From Desulfobacter curvatus DSM 3379 (lineage in GTDB: Bacteria; Desulfobacterota; Desulfobacteria; Desulfobacterales; Desulfobacteraceae), in assembly GCF_000373985.1 (NCBI RefSeq), contig NZ_KB893110.1, positions 1-24,571 on the forward strand: a stretch of 24,571 bases of DNA. Reading direction: 5' to 3'. Position 1 is the stretch's first letter, and each line of letters begins with the position of its first letter. Under the pieces are notes generated by a model that was not told the origin of the DNA, ran no database searches, and saw nothing but the letters and a program-made list of their open reading frames with translations. The position numbers and the translations under genes were made by a program. Positions 1-8,804 of this stretch are shown one piece after another.

Positions 1-1011
1 CGATGCCTTCTGAAAGAAGGAAAGGCGGAATTTTCCCAAAAAGGAGTGGGCGGAACAACTTCGGCCGACCTTTTATTATTTATGCGTCAGCACTGCCTGA
101 ATGATATTTCACTTGATAAACGGTACGGAACCCTTTGTGGTTATACACAAAAAGAATTAACGGTTGTATTTGATCAATATTTAAAAGATGTTGACCTTAA
201 TCTGCTTAAATTGTGGTACAATGGCTATTGCTTTTTATCCGACCCGGTTTACAACCCCTTTAATATTCTTCTTTATCTGGATAGGAAACAGTTCAAACCC
301 TATTGGTTTGAATCTGGAACTCCTACATTTTTAATTCACCTCATCAGGGAAAAAGCCATTCCCGCAGCATTTCTGGAAAAAGTCAAAATTACGGACACCT
401 TTATGGGAAGCTTTGATGTTGATTGTATTGAGCCGTCCCCCCTTCTTTTTCAAACCGGCTATTTAACCATAAGAAAAACCATACCTTATCCTGGAGGTAT
501 TTATTACAAATTAGGATTCCCGAATCATGAGGTCAAATATGCATTCAATGATGCTTTGCTGGCTGATTTAACCCGGGCCGGCCAGGAAAAGGATCAAACC
601 CAATTGAACATGCTTGATATTCTGGCATTAAATGACCTGGATAGTCTGAAACAAAGTTTTTATTCCTTTTTTGCATCAATTCCTAACGACTGGTACCACA
701 AAAACGATCTTGCCGGATATGAAGGTTATTATTGTTCCATTGTTTACTGCTACTTCACAGCCCTATGATTGGATGTAAGGGCAGAAGAAACAACCAACCA
801 CGGTCAATTGGACATGGCGGTTCTTTTTAATGAAAAAACATGCATCTTTGAATTCAAGGTAAACGAACTCACAGATTCTTCACGGGCTCTGGCACAGATC
901 AAAGAAAAAAAGTATCATGAACAATATACCGGCAGAGAAATTTATCTTGTCGGCATAGAATTCAGTAAGGAGGGCCGCAACATCACACGGTTCGAATGGG
1001 AAAAAATTTGA
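1..1011 (+). pseudogene. AAA-ATPase-like / PD-(D/E)XK nuclease family protein, 5'-partial, broken by an in-frame TGA
   Basis: The frame is open from base 1, so the gene enters from outside the window. A GTG at 46 is only an internal possibility. The product resembles the AAA-ATPase-like plus PDDEXK_9 (DUF1703) family: the middle has the typical LWYNGYCF, VYNPFNIL and YWFESGTPTFL signatures. The C-terminal nuclease part keeps the Asp of GQLDMAVLF and the ExK of FEFKV. A TGA at 766-768 interrupts the same reading frame exactly where family members usually read FTALGLDV, so GGA to TGA (Gly to stop) is the simplest explanation. The frame then runs on to a stop at 1009-1011. The stop removes the nuclease motif, so the protein is probably dead unless the stop is read through. 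Residues before about base 70 do not resemble the family, so the 5' end may also be rearranged. Function in this family is poorly known; such genes are often multicopy. Confidence 0.8.
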
Positions 1012-1074
1012 AAAAATACCTATTGTGAATAGGCCGTTTCAGGGAAATCATAAAAGATCTCCATAAATTGTTCG

Positions 1075-1099
1075 AGTCCCCCGCCTGGAGTGGGGGACT
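1075..1099. terminator. Perfect 8-bp hairpin between convergent genes, possible terminator
   Basis: AGTCCCCC (1075-1082) pairs perfectly with GGGGGACT (1092-1099) around a 9-base loop. It lies between the end of the plus-strand nuclease gene and the end of the minus-strand secreted lyase gene, where a bidirectional terminator would be expected. Neither side has a proper run of T, so intrinsic termination is uncertain. Confidence 0.4.
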
Positions 1100-1105
1100 A
1101 TAAAA

Positions 1106-4100
1106 TTAATCAAGCAATAGATCGTCACCGCCAATACTCCAGCTATCTTGGATTCGGATCTCTCCATCTATATCCTCGGAAAATTCAGAAGATAAATCCA
1201 GTCCGGAACCGACTGCAATTGAATCAGGCTGAAGGTGCAAGTCAATCTGTTCGTCAGTGGTAGAGGTAAACAATATATCATCAAGCGTCATGTCAATCAG
1301 ATTTCCTGTGGTGTCCGAAGATATATTGTTTGAAAAATAATCCTCATCAATATTGGTAAAACACTCTGTTGCCGTACCTGATTGGTAACAAATATTGTTT
1401 GTAATTGTTAAACCGTTATAATATTTGCCTCCAACAATTCCACTGAAACTACCATCAATGTATATGCTGTTGTTATATATTTCATGGTAGTAGCGGTCAT
1501 TTGTTGGTCCGCAGTCAATGGCACCATAGGCTGAGTAAAATGAGTTCTCATTGATGAAAAAATTATTGTACACCTGAATTTGTTGATAGTCCCCCAGATA
1601 AAGATGGCGGTATCTGGCGTTAATGACAATATTGTTTTTAAAAATAGACTTTTTTCCGCCCTTTTGCCAAGCACCCAGTTCTACGTGGGAGCCATTACCC
1701 ATGAGATTAAAAATAATTCCATCCACAACAGTATAGTCGGCATGGATTCGGATGAAATCGGTTAGTTCAATGGCAAATCCGGTGTAATTGCCATTGGCAT
1801 CTTTCACCATACCGTTGTGCCGTTCTGCCGGGGGCGTATATATATTCAAGTGATGGCTATCATCCGTTGTCCAGCCTTCCAGAACAAACGAATCTGAAAG
1901 GCCGTCAGGCCAATCATTATAACATTCAATGTCGATTTCCTTATTGGAGGCGACCAGATCCTTTTCAACGTATTCGAATTGAAGATCGGATAAGGAATTA
2001 TAGCATGGGCCTGGGGCTGTTGAGCAATTTGCTTTGATTTTTACCGGGCAATTCACCACACCATCTGCGTCCGTATCCTCATCTGGAACACCGCATCCAC
2101 AGATTCCAGGTTCAGTTTTCAAAGGATCGTCGGGGCATAAATCAGTCCCAGTCCCGGCAGAGCTTTCCACGGAAATGAACGCTTCTTTGGTTTCCATATC
2201 CTGCTGACCAACATCGTTTGTGACTACCAGCGAAACCGAATAGATTCCGGCATCGTTATAAACCGCACTTGGGTTTTGACTGGTACTTGTGGAAGGCGTT
2301 CCTCCATCAAAAGTCCAGAACCAGGAGGTTGGATTATTTGTAGATAAATCGGAAAAGTTCACTGTCAATGGTGCCGTACCTGAAGATCGGTCGGCTGTAA
2401 ACGCCGCAACAGGAATATCTCCGGTACAAGCAATGGTTTCAGTGGTTGGATGGGTGATTCCACCATTGCAAGTCATATTTGTTTTCGTCCAGGTGCGGAC
2501 AAACGTCCCGTTTGTCTGACATTCTCCGTCAGAGTAAGACCAGTCGCTTTCCGTGCATTCAGAACAAACCCCGCAGTCATCGGGACAGGAGATGCATGTT
2601 TCCCCCTCATCACAGACATTGTCACCGCAGGGTGCCATATAATTGCAGCTTTCAGTGAGGACCGGATTGCCTCCGGAACATCCCTCAGGCAATGACGCAA
2701 CAATGGTTCTGGATCGGTTACCGCCGGATTGACATTCACCCCAGTCAGAATAAACAAACTCCGTACAAATGGGAACCGACTGGGTGACGATGCTGTAATC
2801 CGTGATGCCGGCAATCTGTTCTGCGGTTAAGGTCCGACCCCACATTTTTACTTCATCAATGATACCGTTGAAGAAATAGGCGAGGCCGCTTTTTGCTCCG
2901 ATGAGAAGGTTATTGGCATTATCCTTACCGGGTACTGATTCGTAACTACCTTGATATACACCGTTCAGATAAAAATCTGTAGATGTGAGATTGCGAACAA
3001 GGGCTATGTGCAGCCACTCGTTTTCGCGGTCATGCAAAATATTTTCAACCCGGGGATACCCGGTTCCGCAGGCGTATAAGTTATCCCAAGCATTATACAT
3101 GCAAATAGTATTGGTTCCCCCGCCATTGTTCTTACTGACTATATAACTTGAGTTGTACCAATCCTTATTTGAATAGACCCATGCTGCGATGGTAAAAACA
3201 GGCGTACTGAAATAGTCATTGTTCATCACCTCAATATAATCATCAACACCATCGAAATAATAGGCTTTGCCAGAAACTCCATATCTGTCGGCAGTCAATG
3301 TCGGCTGGCTCTCTCCTGAAGTACTGCCGTGGTTACCCAGACCGGAATCATCGTTCATGTTGCCGTTAAATTTCATGTCCAGGATAACACCGTTGATACT
3401 GTCCGGATCATAGACGAAAACGGGTTGAATCGTATGATCACTGGTGATTCCTTCCAATATATAAGTGTTGACATATTTTATGTCTGTAGAATCACCATCA
3501 ATAAGGATGTCGGAAACCACATACCCATCATCCGGTGTAATCGTAAATGTGCGGGAATCACCATCCTGTGCATAAACCGTCCCATCTGGAGAGATGGTCC
3601 CGTGGTCACAGACCTTGGCATCTATTTTGTGGACCGGAACATCCGCCTCACTGACTTCCAGAATGAAAAATTTTGAATACGAACGTCCATGGCTGTCCGT
3701 CAATTTGATTTCCACGGTATTTTTCCAGCCGACATCATTTGGATCCGGAATCCACTCAAAAGTGTGTACATGGAAAACGGTACTGCCTTTCATGTCTTCT
3801 CGCTTAATTCCGGTATCTCTGGATATGTAACCATCCGGTGCGTTGATGAATTCCACGGTATACGAGTCACCATCCTCAAATTCATCAACGTCACCGGCAT
3901 AAAATTCAAAATAGAGACGCTGCCCGACTTCGACAAAATTGGTCTGATGGTTGCTCATCGAAGTACCGTTTTCCTTGTACATGGCTGAATATATATACGG
4001 CGCCCGGTTTTGATCCTGCACGGTAATTGTTACCTGCTCGGTAATGGTTTGTTTTCCGTCGGTGGCTGTGATGGTTATCGGATAAGTACCGGCCTCATCA

Positions 4101-6181
4101 TAACCCGGTGTCCAATTAACTGTTGGCTTCACCTCAATACCATACCCCGGCAGATATGTATGATCATAACCGTTGGCAAGAAGCTCTTTGAGGATAAGTT
4201 GATCAGCTATTTCGTTAATATAATATTCGATATAAGTGTATCCTTTATATCTGTTTTCCGTGCCCTGTATATCACTGCCAGCATAGGTCAGCACAGATTC
4301 TCCGTGCTTCACAATTATGCCTGCATCCGTTGCATCGTTTGGATTCAAACCGTGAGCGGTTTCCCAGTTGTCGGGCATTCCATCGTTATCCGAGTCAAGG
4401 GGCGCTGTTCCTGGGGACAGGCCCTCCATAAGTCCACCCGTCGGCATTTTTTTGCCCCAATGACCTGTGCGATCTTTAATGTCCTGGACATTTCTCCGGG
4501 TGACAGCATCTTTCGGCAAAGCACCGGCATGGGATAGGACCAGACCATAAGCAGTCTCGGCGGTCTGTGTCGTGACCCTGGCCGCAGGATATTCATCTTG
4601 AGCACGATATTCACCTGCACTGGAATAGGTGGTCAGACCGATTCGGATTGAACGATCAAAAATATCGAGGTAGCCAGAAGGATCGTCGTACATATCAAAA
4701 TAGCTGCCCCCATCGTAAATCAAGGCGCGTCCCAACTCAATCCAAGGCGCCACCCACACCGTGGAATCGTTGAGTTTAGGGTCGTTAGGGCCGGCTTTGA
4801 AATAATTTTCGGCATAATTGACTTTAAACAATTCTCCAGGTCTCTGATTATTCTCAGTTACAGGATGAAAGATACCGGCTGTGGAAAAGTTGTAGATCAC
4901 ATTGTTTCGATGATCCAGCACTTCCACACCGGAAAGAGGCGCTCGTCTGCTGTGATGGGCAAAAAAATTATGGTGGGTACTTAAATTAACAGCATCATAA
5001 CCGACGATCATGCCATAATTATGAGTTGGTTTTTGAAGGGGGGTGGTTCCATTGTCATGCTCCTCTTTATTGGAAGCAAGGTCGCCGTCAAGATCATCCT
5101 CTGGGCGAATATCTGTGAGGTCATTGATATTGTCTGTTGAATCGGCATCAATCACCTGCTGTTCCCACCAGTCCAGCAATCCGTCACGGTCTGAATCGTA
5201 TCCCGGGTCCCACGCCGGATCGTATTCTGAACCGGCAACCAATGGATTGGTTCCGTTGTGGTACTCTTCGATATTGGTTACCCCGTCACCATCAAGATCC
5301 CCGTCCGCCACAACATCTAAAATATAATCATCGATATCATCGGTGGTGCTGAAATCAAGTACTTTGGCCTCCCAGAAATCATACATGCCGTCTTCATCTT
5401 TATCGATGTATACTTCCCAAGGCCCCCCGTATCCGGCAGACTCTTCGATTCCGCACCATTGAACCGAACCATGGTCCAAATTGGATAAGTCAAAATTTTC
5501 ATCGTTTCCCCAGGCACCGGATACATGATCAAGGATCGTATTGCTTCCGTAAGCAGAGATGCAGTCACCGACACCGTTGCGATGATAGGGTGTCCGGATA
5601 CGTAAGAACCTGACGACGGCATTATCTGTTGCTTCGCCACCGTCACCTTTGGTCAGACTCAGCTGCCCCTCAATTGTAATACCGGCTCCCGGCGCCGTCT
5701 GGGCCGCAATGGTGACCGGGGCATTTTCCGTATAAAGTCTTGCAGATTTAGGAATAATCCATCCACCAAATGGTTTTGCCCCTTTAATAACACCACTCAC
5801 GTCGAAAACAATAATGCGCGGGCCATCCGTCATCAGGGCTTCGGCCAGACTTCCCGGCCCCTCCCTGTTCAGATTGGTGACTTTAATCACTTTCCCCCCA
5901 CGTCCGCCTGATGCTCGGGCTCCAAATCCTTCGGCACCAGGAAACGCGGGGATGGGATAGAACGTCCGGTCATCCGGCAGGCCGGTAACCGTCCATTGGA
6001 CATCCGGCCCGAAACCCGAAGGCGGAAGCAATGAAAAATCAAGCATCTCTCCTTCGCTGACAGTCAGCACGTCATCCATTTGACCCATTGTGTAGGTTGG
6101 GGTGTCTGCATATAGGTTTGAAGTTAATATAAAGATATAAAGCGCCGTAGCCAGACTTTTCAAAAATTTTTTACAAAACAT
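1106..6181 (-). CDS. Giant secreted multidomain protein: pectate-lyase-like beta-helix, TSP3, Ig-like, LamG, PKD and second beta-helix
   Basis: This is a 1691-residue exported protein with a signal peptide (1-25, cleavage likely after SNLYA). Residues about 78-460 look like a PL1-type pectate lyase: AFPGAEGFGARASGGRGG, GSLAEAL, QTAPGAGITIEG, LDHVSGAWGNDE, SVQWC, and HHNFFAHHSRRAPL with a candidate catalytic Arg. Two calcium-binding TSP3-like units (258-384) are inserted inside this domain. A further DSDNDGMPDNWE unit is at about 596-607. Then follow Ig/cadherin-like domains (about 680-722 and 728-843), an InlB/Flg_new-type repeat (about 850-922), a LamG/concanavalin-like domain (930-1125), a Cys-rich TSP1-like stretch (1138-1253), a PKD domain (1256-1339), a short TSP3-like Cys segment and a second right-handed beta-helix (about 1400-1660). 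There is no C-terminal membrane anchor. The start has AAGGT five bases upstream. It is the last gene of the minus-strand group, so it probably acts outside the cell on the polysaccharide made or handled here. Substrate is unknown; pectin is only the family name. Confidence 0.9.
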   Translation of the reverse strand: MFCKKFLKSLATALYIFILTSNLYADTPTYTMGQMDDVLTVSEGEMLDFSLLPPSGFGPDVQWTVTGLPDDRTFYPIPAFPGAEGFGARASGGRGGKVIKVTNLNREGPGSLAEALMTDGPRIIVFDVSGVIKGAKPFGGWIIPKSARLYTENAPVTIAAQTAPGAGITIEGQLSLTKGDGGEATDNAVVRFLRIRTPYHRNGVGDCISAYGSNTILDHVSGAWGNDENFDLSNLDHGSVQWCGIEESAGYGGPWEVYIDKDEDGMYDFWEAKVLDFSTTDDIDDYILDVVADGDLDGDGVTNIEEYHNGTNPLVAGSEYDPAWDPGYDSDRDGLLDWWEQQVIDADSTDNINDLTDIRPEDDLDGDLASNKEEHDNGTTPLQKPTHNYGMIVGYDAVNLSTHHNFFAHHSRRAPLSGVEVLDHRNNVIYNFSTAGIFHPVTENNQRPGELFKVNYAENYFKAGPNDPKLNDSTVWVAPWIELGRALIYDGGSYFDMYDDPSGYLDIFDRSIRIGLTTYSSAGEYRAQDEYPAARVTTQTAETAYGLVLSHAGALPKDAVTRRNVQDIKDRTGHWGKKMPTGGLMEGLSPGTAPLDSDNDGMPDNWETAHGLNPNDATDAGIIVKHGESVLTYAGSDIQGTENRYKGYTYIEYYINEIADQLILKELLANGYDHTYLPGYGIEVKPTVNWTPGYDEAGTYPITITATDGKQTITEQVTITVQDQNRAPYIYSAMYKENGTSMSNHQTNFVEVGQRLYFEFYAGDVDEFEDGDSYTVEFINAPDGYISRDTGIKREDMKGSTVFHVHTFEWIPDPNDVGWKNTVEIKLTDSHGRSYSKFFILEVSEADVPVHKIDAKVCDHGTISPDGTVYAQDGDSRTFTITPDDGYVVSDILIDGDSTDIKYVNTYILEGITSDHTIQPVFVYDPDSINGVILDMKFNGNMNDDSGLGNHGSTSGESQPTLTADRYGVSGKAYYFDGVDDYIEVMNNDYFSTPVFTIAAWVYSNKDWYNSSYIVSKNNGGGTNTICMYNAWDNLYACGTGYPRVENILHDRENEWLHIALVRNLTSTDFYLNGVYQGSYESVPGKDNANNLLIGAKSGLAYFFNGIIDEVKMWGRTLTAEQIAGITDYSIVTQSVPICTEFVYSDWGECQSGGNRSRTIVASLPEGCSGGNPVLTESCNYMAPCGDNVCDEGETCISCPDDCGVCSECTESDWSYSDGECQTNGTFVRTWTKTNMTCNGGITHPTTETIACTGDIPVAAFTADRSSGTAPLTVNFSDLSTNNPTSWFWTFDGGTPSTSTSQNPSAVYNDAGIYSVSLVVTNDVGQQDMETKEAFISVESSAGTGTDLCPDDPLKTEPGICGCGVPDEDTDADGVVNCPVKIKANCSTAPGPCYNSLSDLQFEYVEKDLVASNKEIDIECYNDWPDGLSDSFVLEGWTTDDSHHLNIYTPPAERHNGMVKDANGNYTGFAIELTDFIRIHADYTVVDGIIFNLMGNGSHVELGAWQKGGKKSIFKNNIVINARYRHLYLGDYQQIQVYNNFFINENSFYSAYGAIDCGPTNDRYYHEIYNNSIYIDGSFSGIVGGKYYNGLTITNNICYQSGTATECFTNIDEDYFSNNISSDTTGNLIDMTLDDILFTSTTDEQIDLHLQPDSIAVGSGLDLSSEFSEDIDGEIRIQDSWSIGGDDLLLD
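5030..5410 (-). repeat. Tandem TSP3/EF-hand-like protein repeat inside the lyase domain
   Basis: Two consecutive units of about 60 residues (258-317 and 327-384 of the 1691-residue protein) share the pattern DxDxDGxxDxWE, then DxDGDxxxNxEE, then NGTxPL. The first unit has a complete DGDLDGDGVTNIEE loop. The second is shortened there (DDLDGDLASNKEE). They interrupt the pectate-lyase-like fold between SVQWC and the HHNFFAHH strand. Calcium binding is inferred from the Asp spacing. Confidence 0.75.
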
Positions 6182-6337
6182 ACTTTACCTTTAATCGTAA
6201 TACATTGAAAACCTGTGCCAATAAACTCGAATGTTCCGTGTTTTGTTTATATGACAGTCTCAATAAGTTATTAAATTACTTTCATGCTTTGTTGTGGGTG
6301 AGCCTGGATGCTGATAAATCAGATCAGCCCATGTCTG

Positions 6338-7720
6338 TTATTGTGGAAATAGCTTTTTTTTTCTTATGCGCCGGATCATTACCACTAAAAAACTAAAGAC
6401 CAAAAGTCCCCCCGCAATCGTCATCTGCATGGGAAGACGGCCGGATTTTTGAGACGGCTCAATCCATTTTGCTTCAGGGAGGACTATATCCTCAAAATCA
6501 GTACCATGGTTCCATGGGGTGTAGGCCCTGGGCCCGACATTCTTCAATTTATCTGACTTTGATCCGATCCGCATTTCTACCGTCCCAAAATTAAGCAAGT
6601 CAGGATATACATCATATATTCCGTTAAGTTCCATCGTAGGCAGATCCGGTTTTTTATCTGATTGAAACCGATACCATGCATTTCCTGAAAAAGAAAAGGT
6701 TTCCGGCTGGGTATTGGGCCCGATGTTAAAAAAAGCCCGGACGCGTCCATCGGTCACCACCATGTTGGCCTCGAAAAAACCTTTCCGGCACAAGATAAAA
6801 TGACTATTTTTTGTTTCCTGAAGAATTCGGCCGACATATTTTTCCGGAAGGTAAAAAATATTATGATGCACATGGGAATTGCGGCTGGTCACCCATGCGA
6901 TGTGCGCCTCTCCGCCGATGAATTTGTTTCCCGCGATAATTATGTTCTCAGCTTCAAAATTTGTATTTTGGGGTCTAAAATAAGGCTTCCCTGTATTTCC
7001 GCCTATGCTGATGGTTCGTTCTCCACAATTGATAAACGCATTATTCTCAACCAAAACCCGGCTGGAACCGCCTTTAATTTGTATGGCGTTTTTGGTTCGA
7101 TATCCGGGTACCCCCTCAAAAGTGCAACCCTGAACAACCCCGTTATGGCATCCCACAAAGTCAATGCCTGAACCTCCCCATCCCTGCATTCTACAATTTC
7201 TGACGACAAAATAATCCACGCCTGACATTTTGATGGCATCTATATTCCCTGTTTTTCCTATCTCACTTATTTGAAGATTTTCCAGAATGATATGATGAGA
7301 AGGTTGCGCATAATTACCTCCGTCATCAATATTGATTCCATTGTCGGAACGTCTTTCGATCCTGATGTTTTTTATCTTTACATATCCTACCCGGCTCATC
7401 TTCACAGCTCCGCCCCGGCCTTGAAACACGGGAGGAAACTCAGGATCGTTTCCGGCAATCACAATGGGGCGCTCTTTTGTCCCCTGGGTGTTCTTAAGGC
7501 CAAAACCACCATCATAAATCCCTTGGGTAATTAAAATTTGGTCGCCGGGTTTTGCTTTAGAAAGAGCAGACCTGAGAGAGGTGAGATCAGACACCTGGAT
7601 TATTTGATCCCCGATTTCGGAATTTTGATCATCCCCATCAAACGCATTTGCAGACACAATCGAACTTGCCCCTAACAATAGGAGAGAAATTATCTCTCCC
7701 CAAAAAAAGAAAGTTTTCAT
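6338..7720 (-). CDS. Exported right-handed beta-helix protein (PL6/chondroitinase-B-like) with C-terminal membrane anchor
   Basis: The 460-residue product has an N-terminal signal peptide (about 1-26, ending near SANAF). The N-terminal part QVSDLTSLRSALSKAKPGD, GIYDGGFGL and GTKERPIVIAG resembles PL6/chondroitinase-B-type lyases. Many parallel beta-helix turns follow (about 100-330: VKIKNIRI, IILENLQI, VVRNCRM, VVQGCTF, VLVENNAF, IIIAGNKF). A single hydrophobic segment at about 433-449 followed by RRIRKKK would fix the protein in the inner membrane with the helix outside. Start choice is firm because an extended Shine-Dalgarno (AAAGAGGTGATC) sits just upstream. The gene starts 16 bases after capA ends, and 156 bases separate it from the giant lyase gene. 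It could be a lyase, an epimerase or a binding protein; the catalytic residues were not confirmed. Confidence 0.82.
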   Translation of the reverse strand: MKTFFFWGEIISLLLLGASSIVSANAFDGDDQNSEIGDQIIQVSDLTSLRSALSKAKPGDQILITQGIYDGGFGLKNTQGTKERPIVIAGNDPEFPPVFQGRGGAVKMSRVGYVKIKNIRIERRSDNGINIDDGGNYAQPSHHIILENLQISEIGKTGNIDAIKMSGVDYFVVRNCRMQGWGGSGIDFVGCHNGVVQGCTFEGVPGYRTKNAIQIKGGSSRVLVENNAFINCGERTISIGGNTGKPYFRPQNTNFEAENIIIAGNKFIGGEAHIAWVTSRNSHVHHNIFYLPEKYVGRILQETKNSHFILCRKGFFEANMVVTDGRVRAFFNIGPNTQPETFSFSGNAWYRFQSDKKPDLPTMELNGIYDVYPDLLNFGTVEMRIGSKSDKLKNVGPRAYTPWNHGTDFEDIVLPEAKWIEPSQKSGRLPMQMTIAGGLLVFSFLVVMIRRIRKKKLFPQ

Positions 7721-7722
7721 AG

Positions 7723-7734
7723 GATCACCTCTTT
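7723..7734 (-). promoter_or_regulatory. Extended Shine-Dalgarno for the beta-helix gene
   Basis: On the minus strand the bases read AAAGAGGTGATC. This complements nearly the whole 3' tail of 16S rRNA, with one G missing from the full-length consensus. It lies in the 16-base gap after the capA stop and fixes the start at 7720. Confidence 0.8.
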
Positions 7735-7736
7735 AT

Positions 7737-8804
7737 TTATGATACCAGTTTTTTATAGACCTTGATAAAATGTCGAGGCCGAATTTTTTTTAAATCCTGC
7801 AGGTTCAAATGGGAAAGCACCGGCAAAACCTTGTTCACCCGGAATGCCTCACGGTCATAGGTTGTCTGTGTCACTCCCGAATCCAGAAGACGGTTGGCTT
7901 TTGCAATACATTTTTTCCCCCAACCGGTTTTATCAATTTTGATACAAACACCGTCATCATATACGGGGACCTGTTCCGCGTTGAGTAGGCGGTCTTTGCT
8001 GAATTCACACATAAATATGCAACCAACCCGCTCAAATCTGTTCCAGTTCAGATAGTCTCCGCTGTCCCAGTAGACATGACTGGACATAAAATTTCCAAGA
8101 GAGTAAATCACAGGCATATTTCCGACCATCTCCATGCCCTGAACCACATGGGGATGATGTCCAAGCACCAATGATGCACCGGCATCGGCAAAAGCCTTGG
8201 CCTGGTCCATCTGGGCCGGTGAAGGAATCCGAAACCGCTCCATGCCCCAATGGGGAGAAACAATGATATGGTCCACTGTCTGTTTTAATTCATTTATTCG
8301 ACGGCACACCTTTTCGGTTTCAAGTGGTGTTACGCCGCTGTTGCGTTCCCCTGCAAACCGGTCTATCCCACTGGATCTGTCCACGACGCCTAAAATGGCC
8401 AGTCGTATTCCTTGAATATCGTATACAACCGGTTCTATTGCCTCGTGAATGTTTAATCCTGCCCCGCACCACCTGATGTCGATGCCGGACAACATTTCCC
8501 TTAAACGTATGAAACCCTGATCATAACAGTCAAAGGCATGGTTGTTTCCCAGGGAGACACAGTCAATTCCGGACTGTTCAAGAGAAAGAATCTGAGGTTC
8601 CGTTGTCAGCACCCGGGGTTCTGTGGGAATCTTTTCATCCCCTTCAAGAGTGCATTCCAGATTGGCAACCACCAGGTCACGCGACTTAAAAAGGGATTGA
8701 ATTTCATCAGAGAGTGCTTCAAGGCCTCTGCCAGGCTGGTCACTGGACCGGGCCGTCAACAGAAGATCTCCGACTGCAGCAAATTGTATTGTTGTATTTT
8801 TCAT
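7737..8804 (-). CDS. CapA/PgsA-type metallophosphatase family protein
   Basis: The 355-residue product belongs to the CapA family (PGA_cap, calcineurin-like phosphoesterase fold), associated with capsule and poly-gamma-glutamate production. Visible metal-site motifs in order are AVGDLLLT (10-17), VVANLECTL (45-53), GNNHAFD (86-92), IVSPHWGMER (181-190), GHHPHVVQG (215-223) and YSLGNF (234-239). No signal peptide or membrane segment is seen, unlike typical PgsA, so it is probably cytoplasmic or needs a partner. Its ATG follows the stop of the VanZ-like gene with no gap (TAGATG), which suggests translational coupling to that membrane protein. Whether it is a phosphatase, a ligase partner or a structural capsule factor cannot be told from sequence. 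Confidence 0.88.
   Translation of the reverse strand: MKNTTIQFAAVGDLLLTARSSDQPGRGLEALSDEIQSLFKSRDLVVANLECTLEGDEKIPTEPRVLTTEPQILSLEQSGIDCVSLGNNHAFDCYDQGFIRLREMLSGIDIRWCGAGLNIHEAIEPVVYDIQGIRLAILGVVDRSSGIDRFAGERNSGVTPLETEKVCRRINELKQTVDHIIVSPHWGMERFRIPSPAQMDQAKAFADAGASLVLGHHPHVVQGMEMVGNMPVIYSLGNFMSSHVYWDSGDYLNWNRFERVGCIFMCEFSKDRLLNAEQVPVYDDGVCIKIDKTGWGKKCIAKANRLLDSGVTQTTYDREAFRVNKVLPVLSHLNLQDLKKIRPRHFIKVYKKLVS

Noticed and set aside
766..768. TGA read as selenocysteine
   Set aside because: Sec-using bacteria are plausible here, but this position is a Gly in the family, not a redox Cys, and no SECIS-like hairpin was evident directly after it.
1069..1083. TTCGAGTCCCCC resembles the T-loop and 3' arm of a tRNA
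   Set aside because: The bases 5' of the loop (AAATTG) cannot pair with the C run, and no D-arm, anticodon arm or acceptor stem is found. The C run pairs instead with the downstream G run as a simple hairpin.
4010..4537. Plus-strand open frames within the giant lyase gene and the other long minus-strand genes (for example 4010-4537 and 17182-18036)
   Set aside because: They lie fully opposite genes with clear protein families, show no recognisable domains and have no ribosome sites; they are shadows of the coding strand.
6338..6420. PEP-CTERM or GlyGly-CTERM sorting signal on the beta-helix protein
   Set aside because: A hydrophobic segment and basic tail are present, but no PEP motif precedes the helix and the GG pair is inside it, so only a membrane anchor was called.
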